DNA of 52,348 bases from Ralstonia sp. ASV6 (GCF_016429285.1 NZ_JAELUI010000020.1:1-52348), one strand, 5' to 3'; positions 18,642 to 26,688 are shown, numbered from the stretch's first letter. Program-made: numbers and translations. Notes: a model not told the origin generated them from the sequence alone.

Positions 18642-19028
18642 ATGACAAGCGACGAACCTAGCCACGATCATGACCACGCCGGCGGTAGCGCCGAGCTCTA
18701 CTTCGAACACGGATTCGGCCAAGCAATCTCCGGCTTGACTGTGCGTGTGACCGCCGGCAGCAAATCCTTCTCCGGCGCTACGGATGCACAAGGTTTTCTG
18801 CCGACGCTCCACTTGCACTCGCCCGACACACCAGCAGCGCACGATCACGGTAACTGGGTGGTTTCCGCAAAGGCACCGGTACGCGTCTCCATTGAAGTAA
18901 AAAAAGGAGACGGTTCCTGGAAGAACATCGGTGCCTTCAATCTCGAGGACGGCCAGCGCAAGCGCGTTACCGTCTCTGCAAACAGCACTGCCAGCCCCAT
19001 GCCTCTGGCGTTGCACGGCGCAGCTTAA
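18642..19028 (+). CDS. Small transthyretin-like VgrG-island protein, 128 aa
   Basis: The N-terminus is His- and Asp-rich (PSHDHDHAGG). The rest reads as a beta-sandwich: FGQAISGLTVRVTAG, then SGATDAQGFLPTLHL and WVVSAKAPVRVSIEV. The module with TDAQG resembles the TTR-like extension of the preceding VgrG. No signal peptide is present, so it is probably cytoplasmic before secretion. It lies 30 bp after vgrG and 11 bp before the putative effector, which suits an adaptor or spike-decoration protein. I do not recognise a named family. Confidence 0.65.
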   Translation: MTSDEPSHDHDHAGGSAELYFEHGFGQAISGLTVRVTAGSKSFSGATDAQGFLPTLHLHSPDTPAAHDHGNWVVSAKAPVRVSIEVKKGDGSWKNIGAFNLEDGQRKRVTVSANSTASPMPLALHGAA

Positions 19029-19039
19029 GGATTCACTAC

Positions 19040-20413
19040 ATGGCTACGGAGCAACAGCAAGTCCCCGCTGAGCAAGCACAGAGTGAGGCGAATGGGAACA
19101 ATACGGAGCAGCAACAAGCCCCTGCTCAGCAGGTACAGAGTGAGACATCTGGGAACAATACGGAGCAACAGCAAATCCCAGCTCAGCAGGTACAGAGTGA
19201 GACGAATGGGAACAATATTCTGCAGACAACGGTGCAGTTGGTGCAGCGGTATTGGGTGCGGGTGACTGTCACGATGAATGAGGAGAATGGGCAGCCGCGC
19301 GTAGCAAGCAAGCTGCCCTACATTTTGGTGGCACAGGATGGGAACCTCTGGACCGTTCTTAGCACTGGCGTCATCGCATCAACCGGAAGAGCCAGTTTCG
19401 GCATACCTGGCGCTGGCCGCTATCGGGCATATGTAAAAGAACCTACACGTACCTTCCAGGCTGGGGCAGCGTTCGAGATTCCCTATCATCAATTGCCTAC
19501 CGGGCAAGACAGCACAAGAGAGGTTCAACCCTGGTTTGACATGGAGGTTACCGCTACCGGAAATCCGCAAGTCTTCCAGGTACGGCAAGCGTTACCCAAC
19601 ACACTTGGTCGCGCCGCAAATCTCTACCCCGCAGCCAGCACTACGCCACATACGCTAACCCAGGCACATACCTCAGCAGCAACACCGCTTGACTTAGGCA
19701 ACTACCGCATCACCAATCAGCTGTGGAGCGATGTCAGCCGGTGCTATGGAATATCGCATGCGGCCGTCACATCGAGCACAAGCCGAGCCGCACTGGAGTT
19801 GATCTATGGCGAGCAACTCACGGTTTTCGAACAACATGGTCGGCGACTGGAGTTGGATGGAAGAACGATCGAGTTTGAAGTCGGTGCAACCGCTGGAGGC
19901 CGTCAGACACTCGGCTTTGCAGACAATACGCACATGACCGCGAGTGAGTGCCTTCGCAAGGCATATCCGAACGTGTTCGACTGGTGGTGGCAATCCATGG
20001 CTACGCTGCGCTTATCCAACGCAATAGTTTCCAGCACATGGCGCCCTCATCAAGGCTCGACCCTCCATCGTTACTCTCTCGCACTGGATCTGAAATACTT
20101 GACGGGCCTAGTCGACATATCACCGACAGAAACCGCGTCCGCAACTATCCATCTTCACGTGAATCAAGGCAACAACAACCCCGCGAACCCTCAGCCCCCA
20201 ATCAATGCTTCTGCTCAACACGCACGCATGCTCTCAAAGGCCTTCCATAGATACCTAGCCGAGGAGCGTGCGAGTGGGCGTCTTGGGTGGCTCGGCGGTC
20301 CATGGCCCCTCACTCGCGCGCAGGTTGGACTTAGCGGAAACACCACCTTCATCGTCACAGATGCCGGACACATACATCATGTCCACGTCACCGTTGGAAT
20401 AGATCAGCCATAA
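19040..20413 (+). CDS. Putative T6SS peptidoglycan-peptidase effector (LAS/M15-like), 457 aa
   Basis: Residues 4-60 are three tandem 19-residue Gln-rich repeats. A beta-rich segment follows (about 70-135, VRVTVTMNEENGQP to GRYRAYVKEP). The C-terminal part has SSTWRPHQGSTLHRYSLALD (331-350), which gives His343-x6-Asp350, and GHIHHVHVTVG (443-453), which gives His447-x-His449. H-x6-D plus a late H-x-H is the zinc-ligand pattern of LAS enzymes such as D-Ala-D-Ala carboxypeptidases (M15). There is no signal peptide, so delivery by the T6SS would be needed to reach the periplasm. Position behind vgrG and 3 bp before a signal-peptide protein fits an effector-immunity pair. Family and activity are inferred from motifs. 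Confidence 0.65.
   Translation: MATEQQQVPAEQAQSEANGNNTEQQQAPAQQVQSETSGNNTEQQQIPAQQVQSETNGNNILQTTVQLVQRYWVRVTVTMNEENGQPRVASKLPYILVAQDGNLWTVLSTGVIASTGRASFGIPGAGRYRAYVKEPTRTFQAGAAFEIPYHQLPTGQDSTREVQPWFDMEVTATGNPQVFQVRQALPNTLGRAANLYPAASTTPHTLTQAHTSAATPLDLGNYRITNQLWSDVSRCYGISHAAVTSSTSRAALELIYGEQLTVFEQHGRRLELDGRTIEFEVGATAGGRQTLGFADNTHMTASECLRKAYPNVFDWWWQSMATLRLSNAIVSSTWRPHQGSTLHRYSLALDLKYLTGLVDISPTETASATIHLHVNQGNNNPANPQPPINASAQHARMLSKAFHRYLAEERASGRLGWLGGPWPLTRAQVGLSGNTTFIVTDAGHIHHVHVTVGIDQP
19049..19219 (+). repeat. Three tandem 57-bp repeats in the effector N-terminus
   Basis: Three in-frame 57-bp units encode 19-residue repeats beginning EQQQVPAEQ, EQQQAPAQQ and EQQQIPAQQ, each ending GNN(T/I). 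The units are nearly identical at DNA level, so copy number could change by slippage or recombination without breaking the frame. They form a disordered Gln/Asn-rich leader, possibly a linker or loading segment. Confidence 0.85.
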
Positions 20414-20416
20414 ATC

Positions 20417-21187
20417 ATGAATTCCCAGCAAAAACTGACCCTCCTTACGGCGATCGTTTTTCTCACCCTGAGCATCAAAGCTACGGCAACACCAAACAAG
20501 TACCGCGATGAGGAAATGGGAATTTGGTACACCGTGCCACCAAAACCTTCTAAGCTTATAAAAAGTCAGAATCTCAATAAATTCCTTATAGAAAAAAGGA
20601 GCCTTCCTGCTTTTGGGAAGAAACCAGAAAACTGGCCTGTTCGAGCCCTATATACCGGTCCCAGCGGAGAACTCCTAGAATTTGATCACAACGGGAAAAT
20701 TGTATATGACAGTGAAAATCCTGACGGCCGCTATGACTCCGATGTTTATGTGATGCGGCAAATATTTGCGCGAGGCAAGCCCGTATGGGAGAACGCAGAG
20801 ATTTTTCACCGAATAAGAGAGCTTGACGAAAGTAACGCAGGGTATACCGCAGCTCTTATACCGCACGGCATGGTGCGCAGCTGGAATGGGAACGTCTGTC
20901 CGTTAAGAGACGTGGACCCCGTCGCGCATCAAAAGCCAGCACCACTCGGAATTCACACGTACATTCTCGATGGAACTTGTGACAAAGCCATAAAGATAAA
21001 AATCAACGGTCAAGATTTCATCACATATCCGGGATTCAAAAAAATAAGTACCCCATATCTTTATTGGTCCATTCAGTATTTCAGCGATCCAGTCAGCCCC
21101 ATTAATAAAGAGTCCGGTGAATGCCTACGCTATTGCGACGAAGAGAGCCAGAAGAAGGAAGCAGCGCTCAGAAGTGCTGGCAACTAG
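20417..21187 (+). CDS. Secreted protein after the effector, candidate immunity protein, 256 aa
   Basis: The N-terminal hydrophobic segment LTLLTAIVFLTLSIKATA is a Sec signal peptide with probable cleavage after ATA, so the protein is periplasmic. Four cysteines are seen in the mature part, two near the C-terminus (ECLRYC). It starts 3 bp after the effector stop. An immunity protein against a periplasmic cell-wall enzyme must be in the periplasm, which fits. The gene is clearly lower in GC and uses more A/T-ending codons than its neighbours, a sign of recent acquisition. At 256 residues it is large for an immunity protein. No known family recognised. Confidence 0.6.
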   Translation: MNSQQKLTLLTAIVFLTLSIKATATPNKYRDEEMGIWYTVPPKPSKLIKSQNLNKFLIEKRSLPAFGKKPENWPVRALYTGPSGELLEFDHNGKIVYDSENPDGRYDSDVYVMRQIFARGKPVWENAEIFHRIRELDESNAGYTAALIPHGMVRSWNGNVCPLRDVDPVAHQKPAPLGIHTYILDGTCDKAIKIKINGQDFITYPGFKKISTPYLYWSIQYFSDPVSPINKESGECLRYCDEESQKKEAALRSAGN

Positions 21188-21429
21188 CGCTCAGCCAACA
21201 GCGACCACACGCAAGCACTGCCTACCTTCGTGAGCGGCAAGCACGATAGCCAATCGTGCGCCGATGACGAGTCGAGTACCGAGATCTGAGTCTTAGTGCA
21301 CGCAAATGCAGATCTGCCCCGCTCGCATAATCTATTGACCGCTCAAACCTGAAGCGCGATGGATGCGCTGAAGGCACCTCCAAACATGGCGATGAAGGGC
21401 GGACCGCAATTCTGAAAGGAAGCCGAATA

Positions 21430-21696
21430 GTGATCAACGCGATTCGCCAGTTCCTTACCGCGTACGCCGCAGTAAAGACTGAAAGGATCCGTCGTGAGAA
21501 TGCGATCGACTACGTCATCTCCCATCCGATGCAATTTGTCGGCCAACCCATTCACCAGATCATCAGTCGATGTGGCCAACCTGATCGATTCTTCAGTTTC
21601 GACTTTGGAAAGGGGGAAGCCGAGTGGGATGGCCGTCACCCAACCCGTCTGCGTGTCTTCTTGCGTGACGGAGCCTACGTCGAAGAAATCGAATGA
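21430..21696 (+). CDS. Small hypothetical protein, 88 aa
   Basis: A GTG start at 21430 is preceded by AAAGGAAG about 9 bases upstream. The sequence is amphipathic and mixed (FLTAYAAVKTERIRRENAID, then RFFSFDFGKGEAEWDGRHPT). There is no signal peptide or transmembrane segment. It sits in the cargo island, with gaps of 242 and 210 bp on either side that show no convincing gene. The function is unknown. Confidence 0.5.
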   Translation: MINAIRQFLTAYAAVKTERIRRENAIDYVISHPMQFVGQPIHQIISRCGQPDRFFSFDFGKGEAEWDGRHPTRLRVFLRDGAYVEEIE

Positions 21697-21906
21697 GGAT
21701 GGCAGCCCCCTGCGGGCGATGCTTACCCGCACGGTGACCACTGACTCACGCCTGTAGCAGCCAATTCACGGCAGTGTTTCCAGCTAAGTGAGACGACGCC
21801 AATGTTCACCACCGACGACGGCAGCACCATCTGACAGTGGGATAGCGATCAGTGCGAGCCGAGACTCTAGCCCTGCCCAGCCCTCCAACCTCAGAAACAA
21901 GACACC

Positions 21907-22632
21907 ATGGGTTTTCTAGAAAAACTGTTTGGGCGAAGCGCCAAAGACAGGACCACTAAAACGGCTGCCGACGCTCCCCAACCGGCGAAAGACGAAGGCA
22001 ACACCTCCGGCGACATCGCCCCGGAACTCGCCTCCGCTCTACAGTCCTACCAACAGGGACGGCACGAAGCGGCGATCGCTGCCGCTGCCCCTCACGTGGA
22101 TCGCCATGCCGACGCCAACCGGCTATGCGCGCTCGCCTATTCAGACATGCGCCGCTACCCCGAGGCCTTCCCTTACTGGCTGGCGCTGTTCAACCAGGAG
22201 CCTAGTGCGCACAACGCGCTGCAACTGGCAACCACCTCGGTGATGTGCGACGAACTTGATCGCGGCGAAGCCTGGTTGATGAAGTTTGACGAGATCAACG
22301 AGCAAACGCACGAACTCTCCAGCGTGACCGCTCGCACCCAGTTTGTCTCCGCACTCAAGCAAAGCGGGCATATGGCGGAGGCGCTGCCCTATCTGGCTTG
22401 GCTACGCGATGTCTATGCGCATGTCCGGATTACCGACACGCACTTCCTCTACATGCGCGGTATTCCCTTTTTCTCCAGCTTCTTGGAAATCAGCCTGCCC
22501 ATCCTCAGGGCAAATCTGCCAGACGAAGCGATCGTCGAATGGTTTGGCGTGCTTTCCGGGCAATTGGATGAAGAAGGCGAAGCCCAGCTTGAGCAGTGGT
22601 TGCAGTCCCTGACGGTCAAGGCCGATCGTTGA
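21907..22632 (+). CDS. Cytoplasmic TPR-like helical protein of the VgrG island, 241 aa
   Basis: After MGFLEKLFGRSAKD and a charged linker, the protein is helical with TPR-like repeats: ALQSYQQGRHEAAIAAAAPH, then NRLCALAYSDMRRYPEAFPY and ALKQSGHMAEALPYLAWLRD. There is no signal peptide. It could be a chaperone or a scaffold for an island effector. It starts at an ATG 7 bp after an AAACAAG stretch, a weak ribosome site. The following gene starts 119 bp downstream. Confidence 0.65.
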   Translation: MGFLEKLFGRSAKDRTTKTAADAPQPAKDEGNTSGDIAPELASALQSYQQGRHEAAIAAAAPHVDRHADANRLCALAYSDMRRYPEAFPYWLALFNQEPSAHNALQLATTSVMCDELDRGEAWLMKFDEINEQTHELSSVTARTQFVSALKQSGHMAEALPYLAWLRDVYAHVRITDTHFLYMRGIPFFSSFLEISLPILRANLPDEAIVEWFGVLSGQLDEEGEAQLEQWLQSLTVKADR

Positions 22633-22751
22633 GCGGTGTCCGCTCCGCTCGCGTGGCGACGAGCGTGCGCGCCTTTTGCCGCCTCTGCAAACCCTCGTGG
22701 CTGCGGGCAGTTCAGCCGAGGAATGGCCCAGAAGAAAGGAGCAACGGAAGA

Positions 22752-23252
22752 ATGAAATTGACACGCTGCACGACCACACTGTTTACGCTACTTGGCCTGT
22801 GTCTGACGCAAGTCGCACAGGCGCGACCCTTCCCCTCCCACACCATCCACGGCAGCGAATACGCGTCAGTCTGCAGCCCCACACCTTGGAAGCATCTTCG
22901 GTATTCGCTCCATCAAGCTGCGCACGGCAGAAATCCACAAGCTTTGGTGGATCTCGCCCGAACCTACCTCTGTGGAAACAACCGTGCGGCGGCCGGCAAG
23001 CTATACCGCAACATGCCTGAGAGGATTGTCATCACCACAGAATCGAGTGGCTTCGACGATCGTACAAGTCATGAGGCCCCTCGCACGAGCCTTAAGCCCG
23101 TTGCCGGCGCCGCGTGGGATGCCGAGGTGGAACCCGACGGCGAGCACATCAAGATCACATACTTGGCCAGTGTCTCTGCTGCAACCTCCGTCACGTTCGC
23201 CGCCAGCGGCAGCGCCTGGCAACTGACTGCGATGTACACGATTACGGACTGA
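22752..23252 (+). CDS. Secreted hypothetical protein, 166 aa
   Basis: The start ATG at 22752 has GGAAG six bases before it. The reading frame is open upstream but the start here gives a clear signal peptide (LFTLLGLCLTQVAQA, cleavage before RPFPS). Two cysteines remain in the mature part (SVCSPTPW and TYLCGNN). HQAAHGRNPQALVDLARTYL resembles a single Sel1/TPR-type helix pair. It heads a tight group of three envelope proteins (22752-24106) and may be an immunity or regulatory protein. No family is recognised. Confidence 0.6.
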   Translation: MKLTRCTTTLFTLLGLCLTQVAQARPFPSHTIHGSEYASVCSPTPWKHLRYSLHQAAHGRNPQALVDLARTYLCGNNRAAAGKLYRNMPERIVITTESSGFDDRTSHEAPRTSLKPVAGAAWDAEVEPDGEHIKITYLASVSAATSVTFAASGSAWQLTAMYTITD

Positions 23253-23267
23253 GCCGGCGCAGTATCC

Positions 23268-23609
23268 ATGAAAGCGTTAACTGCCATCGCTTACACCCTG
23301 CTCGGCGCATTGATCGGCTGCTTGAGCTTGTATGCATATCAGAAGACGCAACGCCCGCTCGTCCACAAACTCCAGTTCCCTCTGGTACTCAGTGGCGGTT
23401 CCGCAAACGCACCACCGTCCACCTTGCCGGCAGGCACCGCTCTCTATTACGACCAAGCCTTTCCGGAAGGCTTCGTGCGCTACAAGGTCTACGTGAATGT
23501 GGAAGGGGTCAAACTGGAGTCGCAACGGACAACCGATCCGTTCCCGATCGATCCGCTGACAGCCTTTCCCGTTGGCGCAGACGCTCGACACAGATTGGAT
23601 ACGCCGTGA
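23268..23609 (+). CDS. Membrane-anchored hypothetical protein, 113 aa
   Basis: One N-terminal transmembrane helix (AIAYTLLGALIGCLSLYAY) is followed by a short periplasmic domain with LPAGTALYYDQAFPEGFVRY and KVYVNVEGVKLES. It starts 15 bp after the previous gene, and its TGA overlaps the GTG of the next gene as GTGA, so it belongs to the same operon. Similar short anchored proteins accompany T6SS effectors in related bacteria, but I cannot name its partner. Confidence 0.65.
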   Translation: MKALTAIAYTLLGALIGCLSLYAYQKTQRPLVHKLQFPLVLSGGSANAPPSTLPAGTALYYDQAFPEGFVRYKVYVNVEGVKLESQRTTDPFPIDPLTAFPVGADARHRLDTP

Positions 23610-24106
23610 TTGCCATCACAGTTCGATACATCGCCCTGCGATGGCTGGCCATGCTGTGCATCGCTGCTGCGATCGTCGGGTGCAGTCGGGATGACTCGCG
23701 CGTAAGTACGGACACCGCGTCTCTCGCGCAATACATCCGACTGGGTATGCCACCCAAAGCCACTCGCTTTGAACTTGCCACGCTTCCGGAGGGCAATGCC
23801 GATGGCCGTAGCCCGCCAGGTCCAACCGACTACGTGGTACTGATTGCCGCCGTCACGCTGTCGCCCTCCGATAGCAAGCGCATCATTGACCAGCCGCGTT
23901 ATACAGAGCGTCAACCGATTCCGGATGCCTTCATCCGCGCATGGCTCTCGGATTCCGAAAGCGTTGCACTAAGCAACGTCTTCTCTCAGACGGGCGGCCT
24001 TGCCTATGACGTTTCCCGTCTGGCGACTCGACCAACCAAGCGCGCCGTTGCCATCCCGATGGACACTGGGCACTGGGTTCTGTATCTCGAGTACGTCGCT
24101 TCCTAA
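23606..24106 (+). CDS. Lipoprotein of the VgrG island, 166 aa
   Basis: The GTG at 23606 overlaps the preceding stop by 4 bp. The N-terminus has a hydrophobic signal and the lipobox IVGC, predicting lipidation at Cys26. The mature part contains LPEGNADGRSPPGPTDYVVL and ends VLYLEYVAS. Reading from farther upstream in this frame is possible but would run through the two preceding genes antiparallel in frame, and the lipobox favours this start. Function unknown; it could be a lipidated immunity protein. Confidence 0.6.
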   Translation: MIAITVRYIALRWLAMLCIAAAIVGCSRDDSRVSTDTASLAQYIRLGMPPKATRFELATLPEGNADGRSPPGPTDYVVLIAAVTLSPSDSKRIIDQPRYTERQPIPDAFIRAWLSDSESVALSNVFSQTGGLAYDVSRLATRPTKRAVAIPMDTGHWVLYLEYVAS

Positions 24107-24213
24107 GTCGGACCATGATTTGCGCCGGCACCTGCCGGCTCCGCAGCAAACCCAAGGCCCCTCAAACAAATTCAGCCATTTCCCAACACCGTCCTTGAAT
24201 TCCACAAATAACT

Positions 24214-24248
24214 GTATATATTTACAGTACCTGTACATTCATACAGTT
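24214..24248 (+). promoter_or_regulatory. Two tandem LexA (SOS) boxes
   Basis: Two sites match CTG-N10-CAG exactly: CTGTATATATTTACAG at 24214-24229 and CTGTACATTCATACAG at 24233-24248. Both fit the longer CTGT-N8-ACAG form. Only 3 bp separate them, and the second ends 5 bp before the ATG at 24254. LexA bound here would block the downstream gene until DNA damage. Confidence 0.85.
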
Positions 24249-24253
24249 ACGCC

Positions 24254-24526
24254 ATGGACGACCTGATCCGCATCGAGAACGAGTACGACCGCCAAACCGT
24301 AGCGTGGCTGCGTAACCGCCTGGGCGATCAAGCCCTGTGCGAAGTCGTCATGCGCATGGAAGGGAACGGTCGCCCGTATGTGTCAGAGGTGTGTCGCACG
24401 CTGGGTGTGGCGCGTCCGCCATATCAGCGCACCTCGCGCGCACGGCCACTCAATCGTGCCGTGGGTGAGGCGTATCTCGCTACTATCCGCGGCATCCTGG
24501 GGGCTGGCCGGCACGCGGCGGCGTAA
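24254..24526 (+). CDS. SOS-controlled small HTH-like protein, 90 aa
   Basis: The protein has an acidic N-terminal helix (MDDLIRIENEYDRQTVAWLR) and a likely helix-turn-helix (RPYVSEVCRTLGVARPPYQR) like those of transposase helper proteins. The C-terminus is basic then alanine-rich. Two LexA boxes precede it directly. Leader length between the second box and ATG is only 5 bp, so the transcript must start inside or before the boxes. Its role in the damage response is unknown; regulator or transposon remnant are both possible. The stop is 17 bp from the end of the converging LysR gene. Confidence 0.65.
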   Translation: MDDLIRIENEYDRQTVAWLRNRLGDQALCEVVMRMEGNGRPYVSEVCRTLGVARPPYQRTSRARPLNRAVGEAYLATIRGILGAGRHAAA

Positions 24527-24542
24527 GGCTGCAAACGCCGCG

Positions 24543-25409
24543 TCAGTCCGCCAAAGACGCGGCGGTCTCTTCGCGCAGCCAGGCTAGCCACGCGCCGGCC
24601 GGGCTGTCGGGTGCAATCGGCACGCTCGACAGCAGGCAGTACGCAGATCCATCCCGCTGGAAGCCGTCCGGCGCCATCAACCGCCCATCTTTCAGATCAT
24701 CACCAGCCATCAGCTTTGACGCGATGGCTGTGCCCTGCCCGGCCAATGCGGCCTGCAAGCTCAGATAGAAATGTTCGTAGCGCGCCTCGGGCAACCGCCC
24801 GCGCGGGCGCGGCATGCCGCTGACGCGCCACCATGTCTGCCAGGCGTCGAGGCGCGTGGCCGTGTGCAGCAGACGACGGCGTGCGACGGCATCGGCATGC
24901 GGCGCCTGCACGGGGCCAATCCATTCTTCGCAGATGGACTCGGCATGCACATGTGCTGGCCATGCAAAGTCATTGCGGCGCAGGGCGACATCCACACCGG
25001 TGCGCGCGAAGTCGATCGGCCCACCTGCCGCAAACAGATGGATCTGGATGGAAGGATGCCGCGCCTGAAAGCGTGACAGGCGCGGGATCAACCACCGCAT
25101 TGCCAACGTCGGCTCGCACGAAACCACCAGTGCGGAAGACGTTGCGCGGCGTGCAATCCGGTCAATGCTTTCTGTGAGGATGGAGAACGCATCGGCAGCC
25201 GCCAAGCGCAGTTGCTCTCCCGCCGGCGTCAGGAAGACGGCCCGGTTGCGCCGCTCGAACAGGTCAACCCTCAACGATTCCTCCAACTGCCGAATTTGCC
25301 GACTGACAGCGCCATGTGTCACGTGCAGCTCCTGCGCGGCGCGCACAAAGCTGCCGTGTCGCGCTGCAGCCTCGAACACACGCAAGGTATTCAGTGGGGG
25401 AAGTGCCAT
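24543..25409 (-). CDS. LysR-family regulator (GcvA-like), 288 aa
   Basis: The N-terminal HTH (about residues 5-64, LRVFEAAARHGSFVRAAQEL then THGAVSRQIRQLEESL) is clear. The effector-binding domain follows (from about 90, SALVVSCEPTLAMRWLIPRL), similar to the GcvA/AmpR subgroup. The length is normal. It is divergent from a LysE-type exporter 102 bp away, the common arrangement in which the LysR protein controls the exporter. Confidence 0.95.
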   Translation of the reverse strand: MALPPLNTLRVFEAAARHGSFVRAAQELHVTHGAVSRQIRQLEESLRVDLFERRNRAVFLTPAGEQLRLAAADAFSILTESIDRIARRATSSALVVSCEPTLAMRWLIPRLSRFQARHPSIQIHLFAAGGPIDFARTGVDVALRRNDFAWPAHVHAESICEEWIGPVQAPHADAVARRRLLHTATRLDAWQTWWRVSGMPRPRGRLPEARYEHFYLSLQAALAGQGTAIASKLMAGDDLKDGRLMAPDGFQRDGSAYCLLSSVPIAPDSPAGAWLAWLREETAASLAD

Positions 25410-25415
25410 CTGTCA

Positions 25416-25434
25416 GTTTTTCTCACTGAAAAAC
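25416..25434. promoter_or_regulatory. Inverted repeat operator between LysR and LysE genes
   Basis: GTTTTTC and GAAAAAC are perfect 7-bp arms with a 5-bp spacer, only 6 bp before the LysR start codon. The placement suits autoregulation and control of the divergent exporter gene. Confidence 0.55.
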
Positions 25435-25511
25435 CGCATCATAAATCGATTTTCAGCGATGCCCCGCTCGCCCAGAATCGGCGCATCCCCACTTTCCTTC
25501 GAGTGCCTGAC

Positions 25512-26138
25512 ATGGCCGAACTCTTTGCCGTTGCCGTCATCACGATATTGGCCGTCATCAGCCCAGGGGCGGATTTCGCCATGGTCACGCGCAACAGCCT
25601 GCTCTATGGCCGGCGTGCTGGTGTGCTCTGCGCACTGGGTATTGCAATGGGCGTGCAGGTGCACGTGTTCTACACGATGTTCGGCGTGGGCCTGCTGATT
25701 GCGCATGCGCCGGCGCTCTTGCACGGCATCAAGCTAGTCGGCGCGGCCTATCTGGTGTGGATCGGCTGGAAGACGTTGTCGGCCAAACCGATGCCCGTGG
25801 GCAAGACAGCGGATGACGGCTCGGGCAGCCACACGCTGTCGGCGGGCGCGGCGCTGCGCATGGGGTTTCTCACGAACGCACTCAACCCAAAGACGACACT
25901 GTTCGTCGTCAGTACGTACACGCAGGTTGTTCACCCGGGTACACCGCTGGCAGCACAGTTCGGCTATGGCCTATTCATGTCGGTCGCGCACGCGGCGTGG
26001 TTTGCGCTGGTGGCAATGGTGTTTGCGTCGGGCGCGTTGCGGCGTTCGCTGCTGGCACGGCAGCAGATGGTCGATCGCGTGATCGGCGTGATCCTGATCG
26101 GGCTGGGCCTGGCACTGGGGTTCGCTCGGCTGGCGTAG
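25512..26138 (+). CDS. LysE/RhtB-family amino-acid exporter, 208 aa
   Basis: This is an inner-membrane exporter of the LysE superfamily with about six hydrophobic segments. The start MAELFAVAVITILAVISPGA carries the family ISPGADFAMV motif. GAAYLVWIGWKTL and FLTNALNPKTTLFVVS are also diagnostic. The ATG at 25512 was chosen since it starts the first membrane segment. The substrate, probably an amino acid such as threonine, homoserine or arginine, cannot be told from sequence. Confidence 0.93.
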   Translation: MAELFAVAVITILAVISPGADFAMVTRNSLLYGRRAGVLCALGIAMGVQVHVFYTMFGVGLLIAHAPALLHGIKLVGAAYLVWIGWKTLSAKPMPVGKTADDGSGSHTLSAGAALRMGFLTNALNPKTTLFVVSTYTQVVHPGTPLAAQFGYGLFMSVAHAAWFALVAMVFASGALRRSLLARQQMVDRVIGVILIGLGLALGFARLA

Positions 26139-26199
26139 CGCCTGCGGCACGGCGTCGCAGCAAAGTTAGCGATTGCTGAGCCGGCAGTATCCTCGGGCG

Positions 26200-26616
26200 A
26201 TGTCCGCTCGCCACCTCGCCTGGAAACCTGCGTCCCGCCTGCATCTTGCCGGTGGGCGCGCGGTTGCGTGGGTACTGCTGTGGGCTTACCTGCTGGCAAC
26301 CGCATGGATGCCGTTGGCGCATGCCGCACGCGCGCATGCCGAGCAGTTGCCCGTGGTGCTGTGCTCCGCGCACGGCACGGGCGTGATGGTCATTCCGCTG
26401 TCCGATCCGGGTGAGCGCAAGCGTGTCGAGCAATCCATGTCTGCGCCGGCGTGCTGTGGCGCGTGTGTCGTCATGGCTGATATCGCGCCCACGCTCGATA
26501 TCGATGCACCCAACGCGCCGGCCTTGCTGGGCAGCATCAGCGCACCGGACATCCTCACCCCTCGCGTTGCCACACCTGCGCCGCAATGGCGCGCCCGCGG
26601 CCCACCGCTGGGTTGA
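26200..26616 (+). CDS. DUF2946-like secreted protein next to a copper receptor, 138 aa
   Basis: After a basic N-terminus, a membrane segment (AVAWVLLWAYLLATAWMPLA) is followed by a periplasmic part with LPVVLCSAHGTGVMV and APACCGACVVM. This cysteine pattern (a single C near a hydrophobic strand and a later CC..C cluster) fits DUF2946, a family often encoded next to TonB-dependent metal receptors. The cysteines may bind copper. It ends 72 bp before the receptor, with a terminator-like hairpin between. Confidence 0.7.
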   Translation: MSARHLAWKPASRLHLAGGRAVAWVLLWAYLLATAWMPLAHAARAHAEQLPVVLCSAHGTGVMVIPLSDPGERKRVEQSMSAPACCGACVVMADIAPTLDIDAPNAPALLGSISAPDILTPRVATPAPQWRARGPPLG

Positions 26617-26640
26617 TCCGCTCCATCCCAAGACACCTTC

Positions 26641-26680
26641 GCCCGCGCCGTGAATGCGGCGGCGGGCTTCACCCTTTTCG
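26641..26680 (+). terminator. Terminator-like hairpin before the TonB receptor gene
   Basis: GCCCGCGCCG pairs with CGGC-GCGGGC (one bulged G) across a 6-base loop and is followed by TTCACCCTTTTCG. It would reduce read-through from the DUF2946 gene, and it makes a GTG start at 26650 for the receptor unlikely, since that codon would sit within the stem-loop. Confidence 0.5.
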
Positions 26681-26688
26681 TCTTCTTC

